From the NCBI GenBank assembly GCA_017543265.1, contig JAFYGI010000063.1, forward strand, positions 1-64,000: a stretch of DNA of 64,000 nt, in the 5' to 3' direction. Within the stretch, counting starts at the first letter, position 1. Every line of letters starts with the position of its first letter. The DNA comes from Bacillota bacterium (GTDB lineage Bacteria; Bacillota; Clostridia; Lachnospirales; CAG-274). The position numbers and the translations under genes are program-made. Positions 1-7,865 of the stretch are shown here, piece after piece. The notes beneath the pieces are model-generated. The model had not been told where the DNA came from. It did not search any database and saw only the letters and a program-made list of their open reading frames with translations.

Positions 1-98
1 AGGAGGACGACGACAGCGACGATTGGGACAGCGACAGCAGCTGGGACTCAAGCGACAGCTGGGACAGCGGCGGCACGGATTGGGACTCCGATTGGTAA
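1..98 (+). CDS. C-terminal tail of an unknown protein (partial, 5' end outside window)
   Basis: The frame entering the window at base 3 runs without a stop to TAA at 96-98. It encodes about 31 residues made almost only of Asp, Ser, Trp and Gly, with the unit D-S-x-W-D-S repeated. Such acidic, Trp-punctuated low-complexity tails occur at the ends of some membrane-anchored or surface proteins of Firmicutes, but the body of the protein is not visible, so no function is assigned. A terminator follows at once, which supports this as a true gene end. Confidence 0.6.
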   Translation, partial: EDDDSDDWDSDSSWDSSDSWDSGGTDWDSDW

Positions 99-124
99 TA
101 GATTTAAAGACAGCATAAAAATAT

Positions 125-170
125 CCCCTGCATAGCGTAATATCGCCGTGCAGGGGCTTTTTTATTTTTT
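125..170. terminator. Bidirectional intrinsic terminator between converging genes
   Basis: CCCCTGCA (125-132) pairs with TGCAGGGG (149-156), followed by a T-rich run on the plus strand (158-170). On the minus strand the stem is followed by ATATTTTTA. It can end both the rightward partial gene and the leftward clpC operon. Confidence 0.85.
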
Positions 171-2609
171 CTTTATCTCAAATGAGGTATTATATGTGAC
201 CCTTGCCTTGTCACCCGCAGCCAGCTCGCCGTTTAAAACGGCCTCGGCCAGCTTATCCTCGATGCTTGTTTGTATGGCGCGTCTTAACGGTCTTGCGCCG
301 TATACGGTATCAAAGCCCTCCTCGGATATTTTTTCGACAGCTTTTTTGTCGAAGCTTATATCTATACTCATAGCCGCCATACGCTGTTTTACCTTATCGA
401 GAAGAAGTTTTGTAATGCCCCTTATCTCGTCCTTGCTCAGCGGACGGAAAACTATGGTTTCGTCTATACGGTTGAGAAATTCGGGACGGAAAACTTCTTT
501 TATATCCTCAAGCACGCCCGAGCGCATGCTTATATAATCCTTTTCGGCAGTATCACCGCTTATAAAGCCCAGTCTTTTGGGTGCGCTGATATTTCTTGCA
601 CCCGCATTTGAGGTCATGATGATAACGGTGTTTTTAAAGTTTATCTTCCTGCCCTGCGCATCGGTCACATAACCGTCGTCAAGTATCTGCAAAAGGATAT
701 TGAAAACGTCGGGATGTGCCTTTTCTATCTCGTCAAAAAGCACGACGGAATAAGGCTTTCTGCGTATTTTCTCCGCAAGCTGACCGCCCTCGTCAAAGCC
801 GACATAGCCCGGAGGCGAGCCTATAAAGCGCGAAACGCTGTGTTTTTCCATAAACTCGGACATATCCACACGCACGATGGCATCCTCGCTGCCGAACAGC
901 ACCTCGGTAACGGCCTTTGAAAGCTCCGTTTTGCCCACACCCGTCGGACCGAGGAATAAAAACGAGCCTATAGGCCGCTTGGGGTCCTTAAGACCCACAC
1001 GTCCGCGCCTTATCGCACGCGAAACGGCATTTACGGCCTCATCCTGTCCGATGACACGCTTGTGCAGCTCCTTTTCCATGTTTTTAAGACGCTTTATCTC
1101 GTCTGTTTGGAGCTGTTTTACGGGTACGCCCGTATGGCTTGAAATAACAACGGCAACATCCTCCGCCGTTACCCTGACGTTTTTGAGCAATGCACCCTCT
1201 GCGCCGTTTTCCTCCATACGCTTTTTTATGCCCGATATTTTTGTCTGAAGCTTTTTGACCTGCGCAAAATCGTTTTCGGCAAGAAGTTCTTCCGCCTGCT
1301 GTTCAAGCAGTTTAAGCTTGTTTTCAAGCGCTTCCCTGCCTGTACGCTTGCCAGAATTGCGCATACCGACCATTGCCGCCGCCTCATCGAGCATATCTAT
1401 TGCCTTATCGGGCAGGAAACGATCCGTAATATAGCGGTCGGAAAGCCTTACCGCAGCCTCCGCAGCCTCATCCGTTATCTCTATCCTGTGGTGCTTTTCA
1501 TAGCTTGGTTTAAGCTTTAAAAGCATCTCCACGGCAGTCTCCGCAGACGGCTCCTCTATCTCCACGGGCTGGAAGCGGCGCTCAAAGGCCGCATCCTTTT
1601 CGACAAATTTGCGGTATTCCTTTATGGTCGTAGCACCTATTACCTGAAGTTCATTCGCCGAAAGCGCGGGTTTAAGCATATTGGAGGCATTTATGGAGCC
1701 CTCCGAGCCGCCTGCATTAAGTATGGAGTGTATCTCGTCGATAAACAGAATAACATCCGTCCTTTCGCGCAGTTCCTCCAGCAGGTTTTTCATTCTTTCC
1801 TCAAATTCGCCGCGGTATTTTGTGCCTGCTACCATGGCGGGCATATCCAGCGAATAAACAAGCTTGCCTTTAAGCATTTCATGCACGCCGCCGTCTGCAA
1901 TACGCTGTGCAAGACCCTCCGCAACGGCAGTTTTGCCTACGCCGGGGTCACCGATAAGCACGGGGTTATTTTTGGTGCGGCGTGTCAGTATGCGTATAAG
2001 CGTTTCTATCTCACGGTCCCTGTCTATAACGGGGTCAAGTCTGCCGTTTTTCGCCCATTCGTTAAGATTGCGGCCGTATGCCTCCAGCATACTTTCGGGC
2101 TGCGGCGGCAGCATCATGCCGTCGTCGTCATGGAAAACGGGCGCATTGGTCTCGTATTCGTGATGTTCGGACGAATTCATGATATAATCCAGATCGTCTA
2201 TTATTTTATTGATATTTATTTTAAGGTCGTTAAGTACCTTGATGGCGATATTGTTCCTGTCGCTTACAAGCAGCGCGTACAAAAGATAATCCGTGCTTAC
2301 CTCGGAGCGTCCGTTCCTTAAACACTCCTCCCACGCAAAATCGAGCGCCTTGTTGAGCTTTGGCGAAAAATCCTTTTCCGTCAGCATTTTTTTTGGGTTT
2401 GTATGCGCCATGTCGGACACGATATTGTTGAAAACAGTCGCATCAAAGCACTTTTCCCTTAACAGCACCTCATACGCAACGGAGCGTTTGTCTCCGCGCA
2501 GTATGCCCAGCAGCATATGCTCCGTGCCTATATAATCCGCATGAAGAAGCTGTGCGGCCTCTATGGCCTTTTTTATTGCAAGATCGGCTTTTGCCGAGAA
2601 GTTTCGCAT
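162..2609 (-). CDS. clpC: ATP-dependent Clp protease ATP-binding subunit ClpC
   Basis: An 815-residue class I Clp/Hsp100 unfoldase that would feed substrates to ClpP in the cytosol. The N-terminal Clp repeat domain (about residues 1-145) opens with MRNFSAKADLAI. The first AAA+ module has Walker A GDPGVGKTAVAEG. A coiled M-like linker (about residues 405-455) is followed by the second AAA+ module with GPTGVGKTELSKA, and then the C-terminal ClpB-D2-small domain. Length and short linker fit ClpC rather than ClpB. The start is set by a GGAGGTG site just upstream. The usual ctsR-mcsA-mcsB partners are absent; ylxP lies 32 bases upstream. I see no CtsR direct-repeat operator in that gap. Confidence 0.95.
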   Translation of the reverse strand: MRNFSAKADLAIKKAIEAAQLLHADYIGTEHMLLGILRGDKRSVAYEVLLREKCFDATVFNNIVSDMAHTNPKKMLTEKDFSPKLNKALDFAWEECLRNGRSEVSTDYLLYALLVSDRNNIAIKVLNDLKININKIIDDLDYIMNSSEHHEYETNAPVFHDDDGMMLPPQPESMLEAYGRNLNEWAKNGRLDPVIDRDREIETLIRILTRRTKNNPVLIGDPGVGKTAVAEGLAQRIADGGVHEMLKGKLVYSLDMPAMVAGTKYRGEFEERMKNLLEELRERTDVILFIDEIHSILNAGGSEGSINASNMLKPALSANELQVIGATTIKEYRKFVEKDAAFERRFQPVEIEEPSAETAVEMLLKLKPSYEKHHRIEITDEAAEAAVRLSDRYITDRFLPDKAIDMLDEAAAMVGMRNSGKRTGREALENKLKLLEQQAEELLAENDFAQVKKLQTKISGIKKRMEENGAEGALLKNVRVTAEDVAVVISSHTGVPVKQLQTDEIKRLKNMEKELHKRVIGQDEAVNAVSRAIRRGRVGLKDPKRPIGSFLFLGPTGVGKTELSKAVTEVLFGSEDAIVRVDMSEFMEKHSVSRFIGSPPGYVGFDEGGQLAEKIRRKPYSVVLFDEIEKAHPDVFNILLQILDDGYVTDAQGRKINFKNTVIIMTSNAGARNISAPKRLGFISGDTAEKDYISMRSGVLEDIKEVFRPEFLNRIDETIVFRPLSKDEIRGITKLLLDKVKQRMAAMSIDISFDKKAVEKISEEGFDTVYGARPLRRAIQTSIEDKLAEAVLNGELAAGDKARVTYNTSFEIKKK

Positions 2610-2641
2610 ACCGCTTCACCTCCATAAAATTTATAATACAG

Positions 2642-2929
2642 CTATATTCTTATTATTTCCGTTTCGGCGCTGTCAAGTACAGCGTCCGTGCTGTATTCCA
2701 TAAAATCCACGGCGTTGTCTATCATTTGGCGGGCGTGCACGGCATCGTTCGTAACACAGGCAATGCCTATAACGATTAGCTTGTGTACGTCCTGACAGTC
2801 CACCTCCGCGGCCGAAATATTAAATTTATGCTTTGTCTTTTCCACAAGACTTTTTACGACCATGCGCTTTTCCTTGAGGGATGTGACCCAATCTGCGGTA
2901 AAGCGCAGTGTACAGCAGCCGATAACCAT
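2642..2929 (-). CDS. ylxP: YlxP/DUF503 family protein
   Basis: A 95-residue protein matching the DUF503 (YlxP) family: N-terminal hydrophobic strand MVIGCCTLRF, the conserved SLKEKRMVVKSL helix, and a ferredoxin-like alternation of strands and helices. The role is unknown; the family is linked to ribosome biology because in Bacillus ylxP sits between infB and rbfA. Here it lies at the far end of the same gene block, after rnpB and before clpC. AAGGAG precedes the ATG. Confidence 0.85.
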   Translation of the reverse strand: MVIGCCTLRFTADWVTSLKEKRMVVKSLVEKTKHKFNISAAEVDCQDVHKLIVIGIACVTNDAVHARQMIDNAVDFMEYSTDAVLDSAETEIIRI

Positions 2930-2952
2930 GATATGCTCCTTTATATGAAACC

Positions 2953-2973
2953 GCGGTGCCTTTGGGGCACCGC
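2953..2973 (-). terminator. Hairpin between rnpB and ylxP
   Basis: GCGGTGCC (2953-2960) and GGCACCGC (2966-2973) form a perfect 8-bp stem just downstream of the RNase P RNA 3' end on the minus strand. No good U-run follows (CGGTTTCAT), so it may be a weak terminator or an RNA processing/stability element rather than a full stop. Confidence 0.45.
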
Positions 2974-2980
2974 ATAAAAA

Positions 2981-3312
2981 CCGAGCCGGGCTGTAAGCCG
3001 GGTTCTGTATTTGATGTTCATCTGTCTGAGCCGATCGTTGCCGAAGGGCTTAAGCGGTCGATTTATGGGATAAGACGAGCAGCCTGTGTATCCCAATGAC
3101 CTTGCTGCAGGTGGGGTTTACATAGCCAATGCCGTTACCGACAAAGCGGTAAGCTCTTACCTTACCTTTCCACCCTTACCCGCCGAAGCGGGCGGTTTAT
3201 TTCTGTTGCACTATCCTTAGAGTCGCCTCCACCGGACGTTATCCGGCACCCTGCTCTGTGCAGCCCGGACTTTCCTCATGCCAAAGGCACGCGAACATCT
3301 GCCTGACTCGGG
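2981..3312 (-). ncRNA. rnpB: RNase P RNA, bacterial class A
   Basis: The catalytic RNA that removes tRNA 5' leaders. On the minus strand it starts near 3311 with CCGAGTCAGGC and ends near 2981 with GCCCGGCTCGG; these pair as helix P1, with one G-U and one mismatch. Conserved core segments are present: GAGGAAAGTCCGGGCT after P2/P3, GGTGCCGGATAACG, the CR-II/III region around TAAGGGTGGAAAGGTAAGG, and the 3' AGAACCCGGCTTAC. The arrangement fits type A, as expected in Clostridia but not Bacilli. The 5' end lies only 8 bases after the stop of the upstream CNNM/CBS gene, so its promoter must overlap that gene or it is processed from the long transcript. Confidence 0.95.
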
Positions 3313-3320
3313 TAAATATG

Positions 3321-4646
3321 TTACTGTGCGGTTTCCTCCGCCGATTCGGGCTTTTTTTTCGCCCTTACTGCCGCTATACGCTTATCCTCTATTTTTTCGA
3401 CGGTAAAGGTATAGCCGCCGTAGTCTATGACCACATTTTCGTATTCCTCGGGGATATGACCCATCTGTCCGACGATAAAGCCGCCGAGCGTATCGTAATC
3501 GTCCACGGGCAGCTCTATTTCAAGCTCCTCCGCAACATCCTCCAGCGGGGTCTTGCCCTCTATAAGGATGCTTTCGTCCTCCTGCACCTCTATCTCGGGC
3601 TGTTCTTCCTCGTCGTACTCGTCCTGGATATTGCCCATTATCTCCTCGATAAGGTCCTCCATTGTGACGATACCCGCCGTTCCGCCGTACTCGTCAACTA
3701 TGACGGCCATGTGGAACTTGTTTTTCTGCATCTCGGAAAAAAGCTCGTCGGTCTTTTTGTTAAAGGGCACATACTCGGGCTCACGCAGAAGCCGTTTAAG
3801 GTCAAAGCCCTCACTGCCCCTGACGATAAGCGTGGTCATAAGATCCTTTGTATTCAATATGCCGATTATATTGTCTATGTTTTCCTCGTAAACGGGAAGA
3901 CGCGAATATTTCTCGGCCGTTATTATCTGTATTATCTCATCCAGGCTTGTATTTATTTCAAGCCCTATTATATCCTTGCGGTGGGTCGCTATTTCGCCCA
4001 CTATTTTGTCGTCAAAGTCGAAAATGTTATTTATCATTTCCTTTTCGGCCTCGTCTATGCCGCCGCTCTCGCCGCCTGCATCGACCATCATAAGTATCTC
4101 GCCCTCGCTGACCTCCTCGTTGTCTGCGCCCTTGTCGCCAAGGAGCTTGTCCACAAGGATATACGACAGATCGACCATCCAGACTATGGGAAAGAGTATC
4201 GCCGAAAAGAACTTCAGACCCCACAGGGTCTTTAAAACCAGCTTATCGGGAAAGCGGTCTGCCAGAAACTTGGGTATAACGATACTTACAAAGGTATAAA
4301 GATAAATAAATATCACTATAAACAGCACCGACGGCAAAACATCCACAACATCGCGGTCGGTAAAGGTATAATGCGTACTTAAAGTATAAACGAATACCGC
4401 AAGCACTATACCCGTCAGTATACCCGTGACCGCCGTGACCACACTTGCCGCGTTGGTGTATTTTTCCAACCTGTCAAGGGAGGCGGTAAGTTTTTCCTCC
4501 GTCTGCTTGTCGGTCTCGGATATATATTTTGCTTTTTTAAGGTCAAGCACCCTTAACGCCGTTGATATGGCGGTCGCCCAGCCTTTTATAAGCATTAATA
4601 CAAACAGTATTATTATTTGCCGTATTAAAATAATTAAACCCTCCAA
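3321..4646 (-). CDS. CNNM/CorC (HlyC-type) membrane protein with CBS pair; start uncertain
   Basis: A haemolysin-like CNNM-CBS-CorC protein of about 440 residues. Several hydrophobic membrane segments lie in the first 180 residues. A CBS pair follows, around the stretches LEINTSLDEIIQII and VPFNKKTDELFSEM, then an acidic linker and a CorC_HlyC C-terminal domain (DYDTLGGFIVGQMGHIPEE). Family members are implicated in Mg2+/Co2+ transport or efflux; the substrate here is unknown. The frame is open upstream to an ATG at 4724, but that would overlap ribF by 77 bases. TTG at 4646, right after the ribF stop, is given as the start. The only good SD (GGAGGG, 4644-4639) lies downstream of it and would suit an ATT codon at 4631; the first in-frame ATG after that is 4595 without an SD. 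Confidence 0.85.
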   Translation of the reverse strand: MEGLIILIRQIIILFVLMLIKGWATAISTALRVLDLKKAKYISETDKQTEEKLTASLDRLEKYTNAASVVTAVTGILTGIVLAVFVYTLSTHYTFTDRDVVDVLPSVLFIVIFIYLYTFVSIVIPKFLADRFPDKLVLKTLWGLKFFSAILFPIVWMVDLSYILVDKLLGDKGADNEEVSEGEILMMVDAGGESGGIDEAEKEMINNIFDFDDKIVGEIATHRKDIIGLEINTSLDEIIQIITAEKYSRLPVYEENIDNIIGILNTKDLMTTLIVRGSEGFDLKRLLREPEYVPFNKKTDELFSEMQKNKFHMAVIVDEYGGTAGIVTMEDLIEEIMGNIQDEYDEEEQPEIEVQEDESILIEGKTPLEDVAEELEIELPVDDYDTLGGFIVGQMGHIPEEYENVVIDYGGYTFTVEKIEDKRIAAVRAKKKPESAEETAQ

Positions 4647-4647
4647 A

Positions 4648-5592
4648 TTACTTTTTGTTGAATTTGTTTTCAAAATCAAGGTACGGGAACGGGAAGGACA
4701 TGGCTGTCTGTCTGTCCCTGCCAAGCTGCTCCTTTAACTCGTCCATGCTTGAAAACTTCTGTTCTGTCCTTATCCAATCGTAAAAGCCCACAAGTACCTC
4801 TTCGCCGTAGATATCCTCGTCAAAGTTGATGATATTGGTCTCCACGGTGCGCACATCGCTGTCAAAGGTGGGATTATAGCCGACATTTGTAATGCCCCTG
4901 TATACCGTGCCCCTTACATTGACAAGCGATACATAAACGCCGTCTGCGGGCAAAAGCTTTTCATCGGGCGGGATAAGATTGATGGTGGGAAAATTCATCT
5001 GTCTGCCGCGTTTATTGCCCTCCACCACTTTATTGATAATAAAGTACGGCTTTTTAAGCATGGGTATAACATCGTTAAGCCTGCCGCAGTCGATAAGGCC
5101 GCGTATCCTTGTGGAGCTGACGCGCATATCACGGTAGGTCAGCGACGGTATGGCAATGACCTCTATGCCGCGTTCCCTGCCAAGTCTTTCCAGCGTTTCG
5201 TAATTGCCTGCCCTGCCCTTGCCGAAGTTATAGTTTTCGCCGACAACGAGCATTTTGCAGTTGACCTTTTTTACTATGTAATCAACAAATTCCTCGGGCG
5301 AAAGCGACGAAAACTCCTGTGTGAAGGGATGCTGGATAAGATAGTCTATATCCATATTGCCAAGCACAAAGCTTTTTTCGCGCGGGTCAAGCATCGTTCT
5401 GAACCCGCCCTTGTGCCCGAAAAAGGCAACGGGATGCGGATAAAACGAAAAAACGACCGTTTTAAGACCCGAATTGTTGTTTTTTATGGTTTCTATAAGT
5501 TTTTGGTGGCCGAGGTGTATCCCGTCAAAATTGCCGAGAGTAACAGCCGTCGGCTCTTCTATGATAAAATCATCCGTGTTATAAACTATCAA
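4648..5592 (-). CDS. ribF: Bifunctional riboflavin kinase / FAD synthetase
   Basis: A 314-residue RibF that turns riboflavin into FMN and FMN into FAD. The N-terminal nucleotidyltransferase domain has GNFDGIHLGHQKLI and the downstream SSTRIRGLI motif. The C-terminal flavokinase domain (from about residue 185) has GNKRGRQMNFPTINL, then GVY. Translation starts at a TTG with GAGGTG five bases upstream. It follows truB, as in the Bacillus truB-ribC order. Confidence 0.95.
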   Translation of the reverse strand: MIVYNTDDFIIEEPTAVTLGNFDGIHLGHQKLIETIKNNNSGLKTVVFSFYPHPVAFFGHKGGFRTMLDPREKSFVLGNMDIDYLIQHPFTQEFSSLSPEEFVDYIVKKVNCKMLVVGENYNFGKGRAGNYETLERLGRERGIEVIAIPSLTYRDMRVSSTRIRGLIDCGRLNDVIPMLKKPYFIINKVVEGNKRGRQMNFPTINLIPPDEKLLPADGVYVSLVNVRGTVYRGITNVGYNPTFDSDVRTVETNIINFDEDIYGEEVLVGFYDWIRTEQKFSSMDELKEQLGRDRQTAMSFPFPYLDFENKFNKK

Positions 5593-5616
5593 ATTATCAC
5601 CTCTTTGTGTGATCTG

Positions 5617-6525
5617 TCAGCAAAGCATGATATCGGGATAGGCAAAGCCGTCACGCACCTTGTAAAGTCCCGCTATTTTGCCGTCTTTATCGTATAACAG
5701 CACTCTGTCGCCGTTTTCTATGTTGGCCTTGTTAAAAAGAAAGCCCACGTTTATTTTGTTGCCGTTGTAAAGGTAGTTGTTGGCCTTTGGCGCTACCTTT
5801 GAGCTTTTGCACTCACCCACGACCTTTTCAATGGGGATAAGCACCTTTTCCGTCTCTCCCGCCTCCATAAGGGCACGGAATTTGTCCAGCGTGATGCTGT
5901 CCTCTATTAAGAACCTGCCGCTGCGTGTCCTGACAAGGCCCGACATATGCGCACCGCAGCCCAGCTTTTCGCCTATATCCTTGCAAAGCGTCCTTATATA
6001 TGTGCCCTTTGAGCAGCGCACCGTAAAGGCCAGCTTATGCTCGTCAAAAAGTGAAAAGTCGATATCCGTAATATCATAAATATTGATAAGCCTTGGGGTG
6101 CGCTCCACCTCGACCCCGCTGCGTGCAAGGTCGTAGAGCTTTCTGCCCTCGTGCTTAACGGCAGAATACATGGGCGGTATCTGCTCGTACTCGCCGATAA
6201 AGGAAAGCACCGCCGCCTCTGCCTGTTCACGGGTACATTCCACGGCGCGGCTTTCAAGTATCTCGCCTGTATGGTCCTCCGTATCCGTGGTAACGCCAAG
6301 CGTGAGCTGTGCGCGGTATTCCTTTACATCGGCGGCTATGGTGTCACAAAGCTTGGTGGCCTTGCCCACACAAACGGGCAAAACGCCCTCCGCCTGCGGA
6401 TCCAGCGTACCCGTATGCCCCGTTTTGGCACGGTTAAAGGCACGCCTTACTATATTTACAATATCATGCGAGGTGTAGCCCTTCTCCTTATAAATATTGA
6501 CTACGCCCGATATATTCTCATCCAT
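5617..6525 (-). CDS. truB: tRNA pseudouridine(55) synthase TruB
   Basis: A 302-residue TruB that makes pseudouridine 55 in the tRNA T-loop. The catalytic motif GHTGTLDPQAEGVLPV contains the essential Asp. The substrate segment YSAVKHEGRKLYDLAR and the conserved CSKGTYIRTLCKDIG are present. A C-terminal PUA-like region ends the protein. The start overlaps the nrnA stop by 8 bases, so translation is probably coupled. Confidence 0.96.
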   Translation of the reverse strand: MDENISGVVNIYKEKGYTSHDIVNIVRRAFNRAKTGHTGTLDPQAEGVLPVCVGKATKLCDTIAADVKEYRAQLTLGVTTDTEDHTGEILESRAVECTREQAEAAVLSFIGEYEQIPPMYSAVKHEGRKLYDLARSGVEVERTPRLINIYDITDIDFSLFDEHKLAFTVRCSKGTYIRTLCKDIGEKLGCGAHMSGLVRTRSGRFLIEDSITLDKFRALMEAGETEKVLIPIEKVVGECKSSKVAPKANNYLYNGNKINVGFLFNKANIENGDRVLLYDKDGKIAGLYKVRDGFAYPDIMLC

Positions 6526-7483
6526 GCTTTATTTCCTTAACTATCAAAGCGACTATCTTTTCGGCAACCTCTGCCGCACTACCGTCACAGGTAACACCCG
6601 CCGCCAGCGCATGACCGCCGCCGCCGAGGCTGACAACTATATCGGCAATGGGTATCTTTTTTGACCTTACGCTTGCCTTGGCCGCAGTTTCGCTGCGCTG
6701 TGTAACAAGCACGGCACATTCGGAAATATCGAGGTTAAGCAGATAATCCACTATACCGTCAAGATCCTCCGATGTGCAGCCGCAGCCCTCTATTTCGGCA
6801 GTTGTAAGCGTTGTATAGGTAACGCCGTCAAGGTGCTTCATATTGCCAAGCGCAATGCCGAAAAGCTTTGCCTGCGGATAGGTATGCTCAAAAAGCACAC
6901 GCGAATGGATAACGGATGTATCCACACCGCCGTCCACCAGCATACCCGCTATCTCGTGCGTGCGTCTGCCCGTGCAGTTATGTCTGAAACCGCCCGTGTC
7001 AAACACTATGCCCGAATAGATATCCGCCGCTATCTCGCTGTCCTTTTCGGGGTCGAACCCGTTTTTCTTCATAAGCTCAAATACTATCTCGCTTGCCGAG
7101 GATGCGTTTGCATTTATGATATTGACATCGGCAAAGCCCGTATTTGTCCTGTGATGGTCTATGCAGTAGGTAAGCCCCGCACGGTCGAACACCTCGCCGG
7201 CATTACCCAGACGTGCCTTGTCGCCGCAGTCCACGGCAAAAAACACATCGGGTACAAGGCCGTCGTATGCACCGTTGTACCAAAGCTGTGTACCGCCGAA
7301 AAAGGCAAATCTTGCCGGTATGCTTTCAAGCAGCACACGCGGTGTCTTGCCCAGCCTTTTTAAATAAAGCGCCAGCGCAAGCACCGAGCCCACCGCATCA
7401 CCGTCGGGATTTATATGCCCTGCGATACATATTTCCTCTGCATTTTCTATGTCTTTTAAAATATTGTTGTCATACATCGTCAT
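6518..7483 (-). CDS. nrnA: NrnA-type DHH/DHHA1 phosphoesterase (oligoribonuclease / pAp phosphatase)
   Basis: A DHH-family phosphoesterase of 321 residues. The DHH domain has AGHINPDGDAVGS and the signature DHH in CIDHHRTNTGF; the C-terminal DHHA1 domain has the glycine-rich GGGGHALAAG loop. NrnA degrades nano-RNA and removes the 3' phosphate from pAp in Firmicutes. Upstream in-frame ATGs exist (to 7525), but the ATG at 7483 is chosen because GGAGG lies 12 bases ahead and because it overlaps the rbfA stop. In Firmicutes nrnA-like genes often sit between rbfA and truB, as here. Confidence 0.92.
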   Translation of the reverse strand: MTMYDNNILKDIENAEEICIAGHINPDGDAVGSVLALALYLKRLGKTPRVLLESIPARFAFFGGTQLWYNGAYDGLVPDVFFAVDCGDKARLGNAGEVFDRAGLTYCIDHHRTNTGFADVNIINANASSASEIVFELMKKNGFDPEKDSEIAADIYSGIVFDTGGFRHNCTGRRTHEIAGMLVDGGVDTSVIHSRVLFEHTYPQAKLFGIALGNMKHLDGVTYTTLTTAEIEGCGCTSEDLDGIVDYLLNLDISECAVLVTQRSETAAKASVRSKKIPIADIVVSLGGGGHALAAGVTCDGSAAEVAEKIVALIVKEIKHG

Positions 7484-7865
7484 TGCTTTCATCAGCCTCC
7501 GTATTTTCCTCGTCATCCTTAACAACGGATCGTATAAGACTGTCTATTTTAAAGCTGTACTCCAGAGAGTCGTCAAGTATAAACTTAAGCTCGGGTGTAA
7601 GGCGCAGGTTTATCCTCTGCGCGATAAGGCTTCTGATAAAGCCTGCGGCGTTTTTAAGCACGCCCATTACCTCCTGCTTTTTCTCGTCGTCGCCGAGAAC
7701 GCTTATATATACCTTGCAGTATTTAAGGTCGTTTGTGGTATCGACCTTAAGCACGCTCGTTATGACCCCCACTCTGGGATCCTTTAGATCGCCGCGGATA
7801 ATGGCGGATATTTCCTTTTGTATCTCGTCATTTATGCGGATCATTCTGTTAGAGCCTTTTTTCAT
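7470..7865 (-). CDS. rbfA: Ribosome-binding factor A
   Basis: A 131-residue RbfA, the 30S subunit maturation and cold-adaptation factor. The KH-like core is visible: RINDEIQKEISAIIRGDLKDPRVG, then CKVYISVLG and LRLTPELKFILDDSLEYSFKI. The acidic C-terminal tail beyond is common. The start codon shares one base with the infB stop (TGATG), which implies coupling. Confidence 0.95.
   Translation of the reverse strand: MKKGSNRMIRINDEIQKEISAIIRGDLKDPRVGVITSVLKVDTTNDLKYCKVYISVLGDDEKKQEVMGVLKNAAGFIRSLIAQRINLRLTPELKFILDDSLEYSFKIDSLIRSVVKDDEENTEADESNDDV

Noticed and set aside
3258-4235. Rightward open frame opposite rnpB and the CNNM/CBS gene
   Set aside because: It spans the RNase P RNA and the antisense of CBS domains; no family resemblance.
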